Origin: G026625185 sp963727835
Lineage (GTDB): Bacteria; Desulfobacterota; WTBG01; JAGOGO01
DNA length: 16,968 nt
NCBI GenBank assembly: GCA_963727835.1
Contig: CAVSIB010000037.1
Location: 1-16,968 of the forward strand
Reading direction: 5' to 3'
The translations under genes and the position numbers were made by a program. This document shows, piece by piece, positions 6,812 to 14,889 of this stretch. The stretch's first letter is position 1. Each line of letters opens with the position of its first letter. The notes under the pieces were generated by a model, which saw nothing but the letters and a program-made list of their open reading frames with translations, made no database searches and was not told the DNA's origin.

Positions 6812-9481
6812 TCATGCAGGATGCGGATAGGCACTGAGGTAATTTTGAAGGTGCGCTATGGTTTCGTCAACAACATCTGCCTGGATCACCACTAAGGTGT
6901 TTGGACGCAAAAATCGCAGGCCTTGGTCGATCGCGTTAAGTGAACCATAGACCTCCATAATTTCCTTAACCCGCGCCGTGCCGTTCATGCCCTTGCGAAA
7001 CAGACCGATAATTTCTCCTTTTTCCCGCCCCCGCATGTAGTGACCTTCATAAAGTATAACCGAGTCAAACGCTTCACCAAGGAGTAATCCTTGAAGAATA
7101 ATATCGGAATCACGGCGGTCGCCCGCGGTGGAGTAAACAATGGTCCGATGGGGCGGCGTAAAATTATCAAGGGCTTCGATAATAGCTTCTAAAGACGAGG
7201 CATTATGCCCATAATCAACCACCATGGTAGCGCCATTGAGCTTGACCAGATTAAAACGGCCCGGAACATTGTCGATATCGGCGGTAAAAGATCCTACCGA
7301 AGCCACGATTTTTTCAAAGGGTATCCCCAAAGACCACGCCGCGGCGATTGCCGCCAACGCGTTTTCGATCTGGAATCGCACTCTGCCATCCAGGGTAAGA
7401 GGGACACAGTCAAGCGAAACCAGGTGCTGCTCTTGATCTCCGTCAGCAAGAATAACAGCGTCATGTCGCAGGAAGACCGCCCGGCCGGATTTGCGGCGGT
7501 GTTTCACGATCACCCGGTGGTCACCGTTGCAGGCAAAAAATACTACCCGGCCCGGACAATAAGGTGCCATCGATGCGACCAAAGGATCAGCGGCATTCAG
7601 CACAGCGATACCTGTCTCGGGTGTAACCGCTTCCACTACCGTTCTTTTTACCACCGCCAATTTTTCCGCGGTGTCGATGTCATACTGATCGAGATGATCT
7701 CCTTGGCCGATGTTGGTTACTACCCCGACATCACAGAAATCAAACCCTAACCCTTCACGAAGAATACCGCCTCGTGCCGTTTCCAAAACTGCGGCTTCGA
7801 CAACCGGATTCAACAAAACTCCCCGAGCGCTCTGAGGACCGCTGCAATCCTCATTGTCAATCCGCCGTCCGTCTATGTAAACCCCGTCAGTGCACGCCAT
7901 TCCCACCTTAAGACCACTGCCGTTGAGGATATGAGCGATAAACCGAGTCGTCGTAGTCTTGCCGTTTACTCCGGTTACGGCAACAATTGGAATTCTTCCG
8001 GTTTCGCCTTCAGCAAACAACGTGGAGATTATGGCCTCCCCCACGGGCCTCGCGATCCCGTGAAAAGGCTGGGTGTGCATCCGTAAGCCGGGAGCGGCAT
8101 TAACTTCCACGATTGCTCCCCCCTGTTCTCCAAGCGGACGACTGATGTCCGAAACAACCAGGTCGACCCCCGCCACATCCAAACCAACGACCCGTGCGGC
8201 ATCAATCGCGGCCATGGCCGCCTCAGGATGAACCTCATCAGTCACATCAACAGCAGTTCCCCCGGTGCTGAGGTTAGCATTGCGGCGAATAAGAACCATC
8301 GTCCCCACGGGAGGTATTGACTGCACGGTAAAACCCTGTTCGTCGAGTACTGCCATTGAAACCGAATCGAAGGGGATTTTACTCAGGGGAAGCGCGTGGT
8401 GATCGCCCCGAAGAGGGTTTTCATTCTCCTTCTCGATCAGTTCCGAAACCGTATGCGTTCCATCCCCAATCACGTGAGCCGACTCTCTCCGTGCCCCGGC
8501 AACCAATCTATCTCCCACTACCAACAGACGATAATCCTGCCCGGGAATAAATTTCTCAACCAGGACCGATGGCCCTTCGGAAACTGCGGAGGTATAGGCG
8601 GTAATAACCTCTTCCTGGCATGTGAGATTCACGGAAACACCTCGTCCTTTATTGCCATCAAGCGGCTTGACGACCACCGGCAGACCAATTTCACTCGCCG
8701 CCGCCCAGGCATCTTCTTCATTGTGTACGATCCGGCCTTTCGGCACCGGAACACCCACTGCCTTCAAAAGCGTTTTGGTTACTTGTTTATCCTGGGCAAT
8801 CTCTTCGGCAATCGCCTTGGTTTGATCGGTCTCAGAAGCAAGGATACGACGCTGGCGACAGCCGTATCCAAACATGACAAGACTACCGGAATTAAGTCTG
8901 CGCACCGGAATTTTCCGGGCACGGGCAGCATCAACAATTGCCCGGGTACTTGGCCCCAGGCAAATATCCTGGGCAATACCTTTTAAGCGATTTATCTGGC
9001 GTGATATATCAAAAGGCATATCGTGAACAGCGGAAAAACAAATCTCAGCAGCTACTTTCAAACACTCTTTGGCGAGAGTCTCCTCTTCATATTCTATGGC
9101 GACTTTGTAGACTCCTGGCTCAGATGTTTCCCGGCTCTTCCCATAACCAACGTTGGTTCCTGCCAAGGTCTGGAGCTCTAAGGTAATATGTTCCAAGATG
9201 TGAGCGAGATAGGTGCCGTCATGCAAGCGAGCAAAAAACCCACCACGCTCACCGCGACTACACCGATGTTCGATCATGGAGGGTAACCAGGTCATAAGGC
9301 GTTCGTTAAATCCCGGTATCTCATTGGAAGGAATCTCATTAAATTGTTTAACGTCTACCCACACCTCGAGTACGGGAAAATTCGCCCAAATATTAGGGCC
9401 GCGCAGGGTCAGCACCCTGCGAATTTCCATGAATGGTAAGGTGCTAATTTTATTGCCATTACCACCATCCTCTTTGCCCAT
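6812..9481 (-). CDS. cphA: Cyanophycin synthetase
   Basis: This cytoplasmic enzyme builds cyanophycin, a poly-aspartate chain with arginine side chains, using ATP, Asp and Arg. At 889 aa it has the normal length. Domain order: the N-terminal domain begins MEIRRVLTLRGPNIWANFPV and includes the conserved HILEHITLELQTLAG. An ATP-grasp domain follows (VVVKPLDGNKGRGV at about 269-282; EVNAAPGLRMH at 459-469), which in characterised enzymes adds Asp. The last domain is Mur-ligase-like (P-loop GVNGKTTTT at 504-512; NIGQGDHLDQY; DYGHNASSLEA from 756), which adds Arg. All key motifs are intact. ATG 9481 is chosen because GGAAAGGA lies five bases upstream; a TTG at 9496 is in frame but lies inside that site. 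The product therefore carries about 17 residues before the usual MEIRR start. It is the first gene of the locus and likely drives the ABC and DUF1854 genes. Confidence 0.97.
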   Translation of the reverse strand: MGKEDGGNGNKISTLPFMEIRRVLTLRGPNIWANFPVLEVWVDVKQFNEIPSNEIPGFNERLMTWLPSMIEHRCSRGERGGFFARLHDGTYLAHILEHITLELQTLAGTNVGYGKSRETSEPGVYKVAIEYEEETLAKECLKVAAEICFSAVHDMPFDISRQINRLKGIAQDICLGPSTRAIVDAARARKIPVRRLNSGSLVMFGYGCRQRRILASETDQTKAIAEEIAQDKQVTKTLLKAVGVPVPKGRIVHNEEDAWAAASEIGLPVVVKPLDGNKGRGVSVNLTCQEEVITAYTSAVSEGPSVLVEKFIPGQDYRLLVVGDRLVAGARRESAHVIGDGTHTVSELIEKENENPLRGDHHALPLSKIPFDSVSMAVLDEQGFTVQSIPPVGTMVLIRRNANLSTGGTAVDVTDEVHPEAAMAAIDAARVVGLDVAGVDLVVSDISRPLGEQGGAIVEVNAAPGLRMHTQPFHGIARPVGEAIISTLFAEGETGRIPIVAVTGVNGKTTTTRFIAHILNGSGLKVGMACTDGVYIDGRRIDNEDCSGPQSARGVLLNPVVEAAVLETARGGILREGLGFDFCDVGVVTNIGQGDHLDQYDIDTAEKLAVVKRTVVEAVTPETGIAVLNAADPLVASMAPYCPGRVVFFACNGDHRVIVKHRRKSGRAVFLRHDAVILADGDQEQHLVSLDCVPLTLDGRVRFQIENALAAIAAAWSLGIPFEKIVASVGSFTADIDNVPGRFNLVKLNGATMVVDYGHNASSLEAIIEALDNFTPPHRTIVYSTAGDRRDSDIILQGLLLGEAFDSVILYEGHYMRGREKGEIIGLFRKGMNGTARVKEIMEVYGSLNAIDQGLRFLRPNTLVVIQADVVDETIAHLQNYLSAYPHPA

Positions 9482-9574
9482 AAAAATCCTTTCCAACCAT
9501 CAGTTAATAAAACTAATTTCCCCGCAAAATTATCCCACGTGTTTATATATAATAAAACAAAAACAAATTTTTTA

Positions 9575-9637
9575 AGTTTATCGGAAATTAATACTTTTTC
9601 AAGAGAATTATAATAAGCCTTGAAAAGAAACTTTCAA
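9575..9637 (-). promoter_or_regulatory. Candidate promoter region for cphA
   Basis: Read on the minus strand, TTGAAA (complement of 9597-9602) and TAAACT (complement of 9575-9580) are 16 bases apart, about 95 bases before the cphA start. A second set upstream has TATAAT (complement of 9607-9612) with TTGAAA at 9632-9637, but its 19-base spacing is long. The region is very AT-rich, so chance matches are likely. Confidence 0.3.
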
Positions 9638-9743
9638 AAATATCGGGTTCTTTATGGAATAAAGGAAATTTCTTTCCTTTCTTTTTGGAAAAAGGAAGTT
9701 ATCTCCTTGAACCTCTTGATTTTAATTGGTTATTTGTATTTAA

Positions 9744-9857
9744 GATTATCTGAACAATCACAATCCAAACCCACGAGTTTTTGTATGGAGCGCACCGGTC
9801 GAACGGATTTTAGAAAAATATGCCAAATGTAAAGAAGTGTTAGAATCACAACACTAG
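9744..9857 (+). pseudogene. IS630-family transposase C-terminal remnant
   Basis: The open frame from just after a TAA at 9741 to the TAG at 9855-9857 reads DYLNNHNPNPRVFVWSAP, then VERILEKYAKCKEVLESQH. This is the typical end of IS630-type transposases (NxxPxPFVW followed by a helix of the form VEDILEKVxRCKxVL). Only about 37 residues remain; no DDE catalytic residues or upstream part are present. A frame overlapping it in another register (9620-9832) is not protein-like. The scrap marks an old insertion between the cyanophycin locus and the radical SAM cluster. Confidence 0.7.
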
Positions 9858-9897
9858 GACATTCATTTCTCTGGATCTTGAACCCCATATAAAGCTT

Positions 9898-9942
9898 ATC
9901 GTGCCGAAACAAAAAAACCACATCTTTTTGTTTCGGCACGAT
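9898..9942. repeat. Perfect 18-bp inverted repeat (hairpin)
   Basis: The arms at 9898-9915 (ATCGTGCCGAAACAAAAA) and 9925-9942 are exact reverse complements around the 9-base spacer AACCACATC. It lies 40 bases after the transposase remnant and 15 bases beyond the stop of the minus-strand TIGR04076 gene. It could end transcription of that gene, but no long T run follows the stem on either strand. It could instead be a mobile-element end or a regulatory palindrome. Confidence 0.85.
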
Positions 9943-9957
9943 TGACAAAAGGGTTAT

Positions 9958-10236
9958 CTATACCCTTTTTGACCTTTCCATCTTCAAGGTTACCAGGTTA
10001 TCACTATCAGGGCATTGGAGGTAAATCGTATCACCCTCCCACCAGGGAAGGCTTCCTCCAAACTGCAAAGTTTCCAGGTGGGGGAAAATGTCGTGGTAGA
10101 AAAATCCGCACAAACCTCCTGGATTGTGACAACTGATCTCGAACTTTTCACCTACCTTATGGCCAGCGTTACACTGACCCTTCACCTCGGTTATGGTAGC
10201 CATAACCCGGCATCCTATTCCTGGGTCCTTTGCCAT
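9958..10236 (-). CDS. TIGR04076 family small protein
   Basis: The 92-aa product matches the TIGR04076 pattern: an N-terminal strand GCRVMATITEVKGQCNAGH, then KVGEKFEISC, GGLCGFFYHDIFPHLETLQF, GGSLPWW and the ending CPDSDNLVTLK. It has five cysteines, at 9, 22, 36, 43 and 75, and may bind metal, though nothing is proven for the family. It has no signal peptide and is probably cytoplasmic. Start ATG 10236 is chosen because AAAGGAGGG lies about 8 bases upstream; a GTG at 10245 overlaps that site. It is the last gene of the minus-strand cluster after the radical SAM gene, from which it is separated by about 150 gene-free bases. Confidence 0.8.
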   Translation of the reverse strand: MAKDPGIGCRVMATITEVKGQCNAGHKVGEKFEISCHNPGGLCGFFYHDIFPHLETLQFGGSLPWWEGDTIYLQCPDSDNLVTLKMERSKRV

Positions 10237-10384
10237 TGTAATCACCCTCCTTTATAAAAAAGCAAAACATCCAACAACGCTTCCGTCATAGGTACCCTTA
10301 CCTTATTATATATGTTTTCCATCACTGTTGAACTGTCGGTTAGTCATCAGATTATTTTTTATTGGGGAAAAACGTTGTCCCCAA

Positions 10385-11212
10385 CTATCCCTCCTTAAGT
10401 TTATCTGCAATGACGTGGAATATCTCGGTATGATAGCAAAAGGGCTTCGCTCCCCCTAACCTCACCTGCCCTTTAAATCCCAACTCACGCGCGCGAATAA
10501 ACCGAGTCTCTTGTGCCTCCTTAATAATAACAGAAAAATCTTGGTTAAACACATTACCAAAACGTATCGCCCAGAGAAACTCACAAGGGCCCACATTTCC
10601 TTGAGGATCAATCCGGCAAAAATATGGGCGAATTTCTTTTTGCGTTCCTTGCGAAACTGATAAACAATCTCATTCCTCTCACCGGTTAACGAAATTTCCG
10701 GATGATTCCTCGCTCTTCCCGCCGGAATAAGCGCATTAACATGAAGGGCAGCCCCACATTTTTCCGGCATGCTGATAATTTCTTCTAATTGCTCTAAACT
10801 TCCCCTCCATAAGGGGGTAATAATCTCTTTTGGTCTATCCTGACAATACGCCATGACTTTCAAAAGGTGAGCATAAGGGGCGGATTTTGCCCGGCACATA
10901 TCATGTATCTCTCCAATACCATCTATCCCAAAAACTAAAACAGCATCATCGGAAAGGCTTTTTATCTTTTTTTTCGTAACACCAAAATCTGAGGTGGTAA
11001 TATGGGCTGAGAATCCTTTTCGGTCTGCGTAGTGCACTAACTCTATGAGGTTGGGGTGTAAAAATGGTTCTCCTCCAAAAAAACGAGGCAGCCAAAGTCT
11101 TCGTGGGCCTGGTCAATCACGTCTTTAACTTTCGCTGCGAGCAAGTAATTCGTACAAGGAAAGTCCCCATAGCAGTGCTTACACCCCTCGAGCATAACTC
11201 ACGAAAGCCCAT
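10385..11212 (-). pseudogene. Radical SAM protein with SPASM-like C-terminus, three frameshifts
   Basis: The gene starts at ATG 11212, 13 bases after the alcohol dehydrogenase stop. The pieces read in order are: MGFRELCSRG; CKHCYGDFPCTNYLLAAKVK; FGGEPFLHPNLIELVHYADR; HITTSDFGVTKKKIKSL; then RPYFCRIDPQGNVGPCEFLW and AIRFGNVF to the stop at 10385. Joined, they give CxxxCxxC (Cys 7, 11, 14), which binds the Fe4S4 cluster that cleaves S-adenosylmethionine, the GGEP motif, and a C-terminal CxxDxxGxVxPC that may hold a second cluster. Each break is repaired by adding one base to a homopolymer: the G4 at 11184-11187, the T7 at 11077-11083 and the A5 at 10637-10641 (minus-strand bases). The repaired length is 276 aa. 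The substrate is unknown; it may act with the neighbouring TIGR04076 protein. Confidence 0.85.
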
Positions 11213-11225
11213 TGACCATCCTACC

Positions 11226-12254
11226 CTACGCGATTTTTAAAACCTTAGCGCCTCTAATTTTTCGTTTCTTAAGTTCTACCAGCGCTTGATTTGCCTCCTC
11301 CAGTCTGAATTCCTGAATCTCAGGCTTTATCGGAATTTCTGCAGCCAACACTAAAAACTCCCTCACATCGCTTCGAGTCACATTCGCAACGGTTTTAATC
11401 TCCTTTTCCATCCAGAGATGATCGGGATAATTTAATTGCAAAAGACTTTCTTTATCACTCTCTTCTTTGCGAATCGCATTGATTACCAACCTCCCCCCGG
11501 GCTTCAAATTTTTTAATGCCTCCACCACTGTTTTCCACACCGGGGTGGTGTCAATAATGCTATCTATGTACTCCGGTGATCTCTCTTCTGGGTCGCCTAC
11601 CCAGTACGCTCCCAAATCTCTTGCGAATGTTCTTTCATCAGCGCTTCGGGCAAAAACAAAAACTTTAGCATTCGGATACCGATGAGTCACCATCTTAAGC
11701 ACTAGGTGAGCTGAAGAACCAAAGCCAGTTAAACCTAAGTTTTGTCCATCAACGAGATTGGTGAGCTTAAGAGACCGGTAGCCAATCGCACCCGCGCAGA
11801 GGAGCGGAGCAGCTTCAATATCAGAAAAAACGTTGGGAATAGGATGGGCAAAAGCTTCTGCAATAGTGATATACTCCGCATATCCGCCATTCACATCCCG
11901 GCCGGTTGCTTTAAAATCCGGGCAAAGGTTCTCGTTTCCGGAAAGGCAAAATGTACACGTCCCGCAGGCTGAAGCAATCCAAGCAACACCGACCCGATCG
12001 CCGATATGAAAAAGGTTTGTCTGAGTACCTTTGGCCTCAATTCTCCCTACTACTTGATGACCGAGCATCACCGGTAAATGCGGTGGTGGGGTTCGGCCTT
12101 CAATTTCATCCAATTCAGTATGGCAAACACCGCACGCCGAAACCTTTACCAAAATTTCATTTTCTAACGGAACTGGCTCCGGCAGTATAGTAAATGCCAA
12201 CGGAGTAGGGTTTTCTTCCAAGCGGCAAAGCTTCTTTAATACCATTGCTCTCAT
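11226..12254 (-). CDS. Zinc-dependent alcohol dehydrogenase family protein
   Basis: This is a medium-chain NAD(P)-dependent dehydrogenase of 342 aa, the usual length. Catalytic zinc ligands are Cys44 (ACGVCHTE), His66 (GHQ) and Cys153 (LLCAG). Structural zinc ligands are Cys97, Cys100, Cys103 and Cys111 (CGTCTFC...NENLC). The cofactor-binding turn is GFGSSAH at 177-183. The residue after His66 is Gln where most relatives have Glu. The true substrate cannot be told from sequence; primary alcohol/aldehyde interconversion is the family norm. ATG 12254 has AGGA about 9-10 bases upstream. The radical SAM gene starts 13 bases after the stop, so the two are co-transcribed; the LUD gene lies 120 bases upstream on the same strand. 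Confidence 0.92.
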   Translation of the reverse strand: MRAMVLKKLCRLEENPTPLAFTILPEPVPLENEILVKVSACGVCHTELDEIEGRTPPPHLPVMLGHQVVGRIEAKGTQTNLFHIGDRVGVAWIASACGTCTFCLSGNENLCPDFKATGRDVNGGYAEYITIAEAFAHPIPNVFSDIEAAPLLCAGAIGYRSLKLTNLVDGQNLGLTGFGSSAHLVLKMVTHRYPNAKVFVFARSADERTFARDLGAYWVGDPEERSPEYIDSIIDTTPVWKTVVEALKNLKPGGRLVINAIRKEESDKESLLQLNYPDHLWMEKEIKTVANVTRSDVREFLVLAAEIPIKPEIQEFRLEEANQALVELKKRKIRGAKVLKIA

Positions 12255-12374
12255 TTTACTTTTTCCTAAAAAATGTTGTGATCGCGCTCCTAACTCCGTA
12301 TTTAATAGAAAGTCCTGTGGGGTCGAAACGTCAGCGTTTGCATCTCTCTCAATCGTGACTCCACCAAATTATTA

Positions 12375-13028
12375 TCATAATCCTAAGTCCTCATTGATCA
12401 AAATAACCTTCACTCTCCCCTTAGGAAATGATTTTTGGATAATTGTCCACGCATTGCAGATGCGTTCGTCGCTTTGGCATTCTTCGCAGTAGGAGGTCTT
12501 TGCGCACGGGGTCTTTTTGCCAAGCCGCTTGGTGTTAATTGGCGCGACATAATTTTTGATCCTTCCCATGGCTGCTTCAAGATCAGGAACAATTTTATTA
12601 CGCCCGACCAGAATTACCACATTTTTTGGACCAAAAATTAAACCCCCCACACGGTTACCGATCATATCCAAATTAACCAGCTCGCCTGATTGTGTTATCG
12701 CGTTCGTTCCCATGATAAAAAGATCAACGAACAGTGCCGCCCTTCTTTTCTCCATTTTTTGTTCATCCGAAAGGCTTTTGTCATAGGTATCCAGTACCTC
12801 GAGATCCTTCCGGTCCTTGAGCGCTTCATAAAGCCCAGAATTAATAAAAGTCATCGAGCCGCCCCAAGAAATGCTTTTTGCTCCGGTCTGGGGAATAATT
12901 TCATTCTCCACAACTTTTTTTGCGTGAGCAGCATTCTCGGCAATAAAAGCCTCAAAATTATTTGCCTCCAATGCTTCTTTCAGCTCCTTTAACCGAGCCT
13001 GCCAATAGTCTTTAATCGGATCAATCAT
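12375..13028 (-). CDS. LUD-domain (lactate utilisation-type) protein
   Basis: The 217-aa product is a single LUD domain: an N-terminal helix pair (MIDPIKDYWQARLKELKEAL), GGSMTFINSGLYEAL, the conserved GTNAITQSGELVNLD (107-121), NRVGGLIFGP and VVILVGRNKIV. A Cys-rich segment follows, with Cys175, 181, 184 and 191 (PCAKTSYCEEC...ICNAW), which could bind a metal or cluster. LUD proteins include subunits of lactate-oxidising complexes (LutB/LutC), but stand-alone forms such as this often have unknown function. No LutA or LutB partner is in the window. ATG 13028 follows AGGAGG at good spacing. It is the first gene of the minus-strand cluster and is divergent from the MFS gene. Confidence 0.88.
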   Translation of the reverse strand: MIDPIKDYWQARLKELKEALEANNFEAFIAENAAHAKKVVENEIIPQTGAKSISWGGSMTFINSGLYEALKDRKDLEVLDTYDKSLSDEQKMEKRRAALFVDLFIMGTNAITQSGELVNLDMIGNRVGGLIFGPKNVVILVGRNKIVPDLEAAMGRIKNYVAPINTKRLGKKTPCAKTSYCEECQSDERICNAWTIIQKSFPKGRVKVILINEDLGL

Positions 13029-13066
13029 ACCTGCCTCCTATAATTATTTTTTTTGAATCTTCTATT

Positions 13067-13095
13067 TTTTTATCAAAACCCCTCGAAAAAGTCAA
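13067..13095 (-). promoter_or_regulatory. Likely sigma70-type promoter of the LUD-ADH-radical SAM cluster
   Basis: On the minus strand TTGACT (complement of 13090-13095) and TAAAAA (complement of 13067-13072) are spaced by exactly 17 bases. Transcription would start near 13060, leaving a leader of about 30 bases that carries the AGGAGG site of the LUD gene. Confidence 0.5.
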
Positions 13096-13229
13096 GAATT
13101 TTAAAGAGTAGGCGCAAAACTGAGACACGGAGTTTGTATTTATTTAGCAATTTTAAAAATTTTAAAATTAAGATATAAATGTTAAAAAATAAACCTCGTA
13201 AATTTTTAATCCAAAAACTAAGGATTCGC

Positions 13230-14534
13230 ATGAGTGAATTTTTTTTTGTTAAAAAGAACCCCTTTGCTGGATTAGGGAGAAACGTTGCTATCTTAGGTTT
13301 GGTCAGTTTCTTTACTGACGCAAGCAGTGACATGATCTACCCTTTACTTCCCCTCTTTGTTACCCTCACCCTGGGCGCAAGCACGGAAATGCTCGGTCTT
13401 ATTGAAGGAGTCGCTGAATCTACTGCCTCCATTGTGAAACTCTTTTCCGGATGGCTATCTGATAAATTACAAAAGCGCAAGTCCCTTGCCGTGGCTGGTT
13501 ATGCCCTTGCGTCGCTTTCACGGCCGCTCATGGCTATGGCGCTGGTTCCCTGGCATGTTTTATTTGTCAGATTTATCGACCGGATTGGCAAAGGTATCCG
13601 GACTTCTCCCCGCGATGCTCTCATCGCTGATTCAACGAAAGTGGAATTTCGCGGCAAGGCCTTTGGCTTCCATCGCGCCATGGACCACTCGGGAGCAATT
13701 GTTGGCCCCATCCTCGCTATGGGGATTTTATTTCTTGCTCCGAATAATTACCGCTTGGTTTTCTGGCTCGCGGCTATCCCCGCCGTAGTAAGTGTTATCA
13801 TCCTCATCGTGGGCGCAAAAGAAATTTCCCCTGACCACACATCGCAAGCGCCATCGCTAACTTTCCGCGGGATTGATGGTAATTTCCGCTTATACTTAGG
13901 TATTGTTTTCTTGTTCGCGTTAGGAAATTCAAGCGATGCCTTTTTGCTTCTCCGGGCAAAGGATTTGGGGGTGTCAACCGTCTCTATTCCAATCATCTGG
14001 GTAGTTTTACATGTTGTCAAAGCTCTCAGTTCCATGCCGGGCGGTGCCCTCTCCGATCGAATCGGAAGAAAAAAGGTAATTATCTTGGGATGGATTATTT
14101 ACGCGCTGGTTTATGCTGCCTTTGCGCTCTCTTCGTCCGCATGGCAGGCATGGGGGCTTTTTGCTTTGTATGGTGTCTATTTCGGACTTACCGAGGGCGT
14201 GGAAAAAGCTTTTGTCGCTGATTTAGTAAAACCCGAGATGCGCGGCCTTGCCTACGGAGTTTTTAATTGCGCGATTGGTATTGGGGCGCTGCCTGCCAGT
14301 ATTATTATGGGGGTATTATGGCATCGGGTAAATCCTGGGGTTGCATTCCTGTTTGGCGCCAGTTTGGCCCTGCTGGGGTCGCTTTTACTTTGCGGGGTTA
14401 AAGAGAGAAAACTTTCACCATCGCATAGCAGAAAAATATCTAAGACAAACTTAGATTTTATTTTTGGGGGAAAATTGATTATAATAATAAAAATAAGAGC
14501 AATGATAAATCCCGAAAGCGCCAATGCGGGTTGA
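13230..14534 (+). CDS. MFS transporter
   Basis: This is a major facilitator superfamily permease of 434 aa with about twelve hydrophobic helices, in the inner membrane. The loop motif appears twice: GWLSDKLQKRKS (74-85) in the first half and GGALSDRIGRKK in the second. FTDASSDMIYPLLPLF near the N-terminus and DRIGKGIRTSPRDALIAD (117-134) mark a subgroup of drug-efflux-like MFS proteins; the cargo cannot be named. The frame is open from ATG 13179, but ATG 13230 has AAGGA five bases upstream, and the extra residues (KPRKFLIQKLR) look unlike a family start. The C-terminus has a long tail after the last helix, including a hydrophobic patch (KLIIIIKI). It is the first gene of a plus-strand set. 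Confidence 0.92.
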   Translation: MSEFFFVKKNPFAGLGRNVAILGLVSFFTDASSDMIYPLLPLFVTLTLGASTEMLGLIEGVAESTASIVKLFSGWLSDKLQKRKSLAVAGYALASLSRPLMAMALVPWHVLFVRFIDRIGKGIRTSPRDALIADSTKVEFRGKAFGFHRAMDHSGAIVGPILAMGILFLAPNNYRLVFWLAAIPAVVSVIILIVGAKEISPDHTSQAPSLTFRGIDGNFRLYLGIVFLFALGNSSDAFLLLRAKDLGVSTVSIPIIWVVLHVVKALSSMPGGALSDRIGRKKVIILGWIIYALVYAAFALSSSAWQAWGLFALYGVYFGLTEGVEKAFVADLVKPEMRGLAYGVFNCAIGIGALPASIIMGVLWHRVNPGVAFLFGASLALLGSLLLCGVKERKLSPSHSRKISKTNLDFIFGGKLIIIIKIRAMINPESANAG

Positions 14535-14598
14535 AACGAGCTTTTCAAAAACAAAAGATACTAGCCATGAGAAAAGACTATTTGGGGAGAACATTGCC

Positions 14599-14838
14599 AT
14601 GCCTCACGAAGAAAAGATTAAATGGTATTATCGCCCAATTCCTGTGCTTGTTCTCTTATTCGTGGTAATCGGTCCTTTTGCGCTGCCCCTGCTTTATAAA
14701 AGCCCTCATTTTAGCAAATTTTGGAAAGTCCTCTTGACGATTATAGTAGTAATTTTTACCTGTTATCTCATCTGGGCTTCTATAAAAATCTGGGAAAGGA
14801 TGTCAGACATGATAAAGGAAGTAAACCGGGGTTATTGA
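14599..14838 (+). CDS. Small two-helix membrane protein, hypothetical
   Basis: The 79-aa product has a short polar N-terminus (MPHEEKIKWYYRP), a helix IPVLVLLFVVIGPFALPLLY, a basic loop SPHFSKFWK and a second helix VLLTIIVVIFTCYLIWASI, then a charged tail. Similar small proteins with WYxRP and GPFALPLL...SPxF.xFWK occur in many bacteria, without known function. ATG 14599 has GGGGAG about 9 bases upstream; the in-frame ATG at 14524 overlaps the end of the MFS gene and lacks such a site. It lies between the MFS and stress protein genes. Confidence 0.75.
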   Translation: MPHEEKIKWYYRPIPVLVLLFVVIGPFALPLLYKSPHFSKFWKVLLTIIVVIFTCYLIWASIKIWERMSDMIKEVNRGY

Positions 14839-14889
14839 AATTATATGATTTTGCGGTTTTGACAATAGCAACCGAACAAAGGAGGGAGT

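Noticed and set aside
7205..7750. 181-codon plus-strand open frame within cphA
   Set aside because: It is antisense to the Mur-ligase half of cphA, has no protein-like motifs or ribosome site, and the cphA frame explains the sequence fully.
8396..8986. 196-codon plus-strand open frame within cphA
   Set aside because: It is antisense to the ATP-grasp domain; composition reflects the reverse of a conserved gene, not a protein of its own.
9620..9832. 70-codon plus-strand frame upstream of the hairpin
   Set aside because: Its second half overlaps the IS630 transposase tail in another frame, which has the real similarity; the first half is AT-rich low-complexity sequence.
13073..13333. 86-codon minus-strand frame in the divergent promoter region
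   Set aside because: It is Leu/Lys/Phe-rich translation of AT-rich DNA, overlaps the MFS start and covers the LUD promoter.
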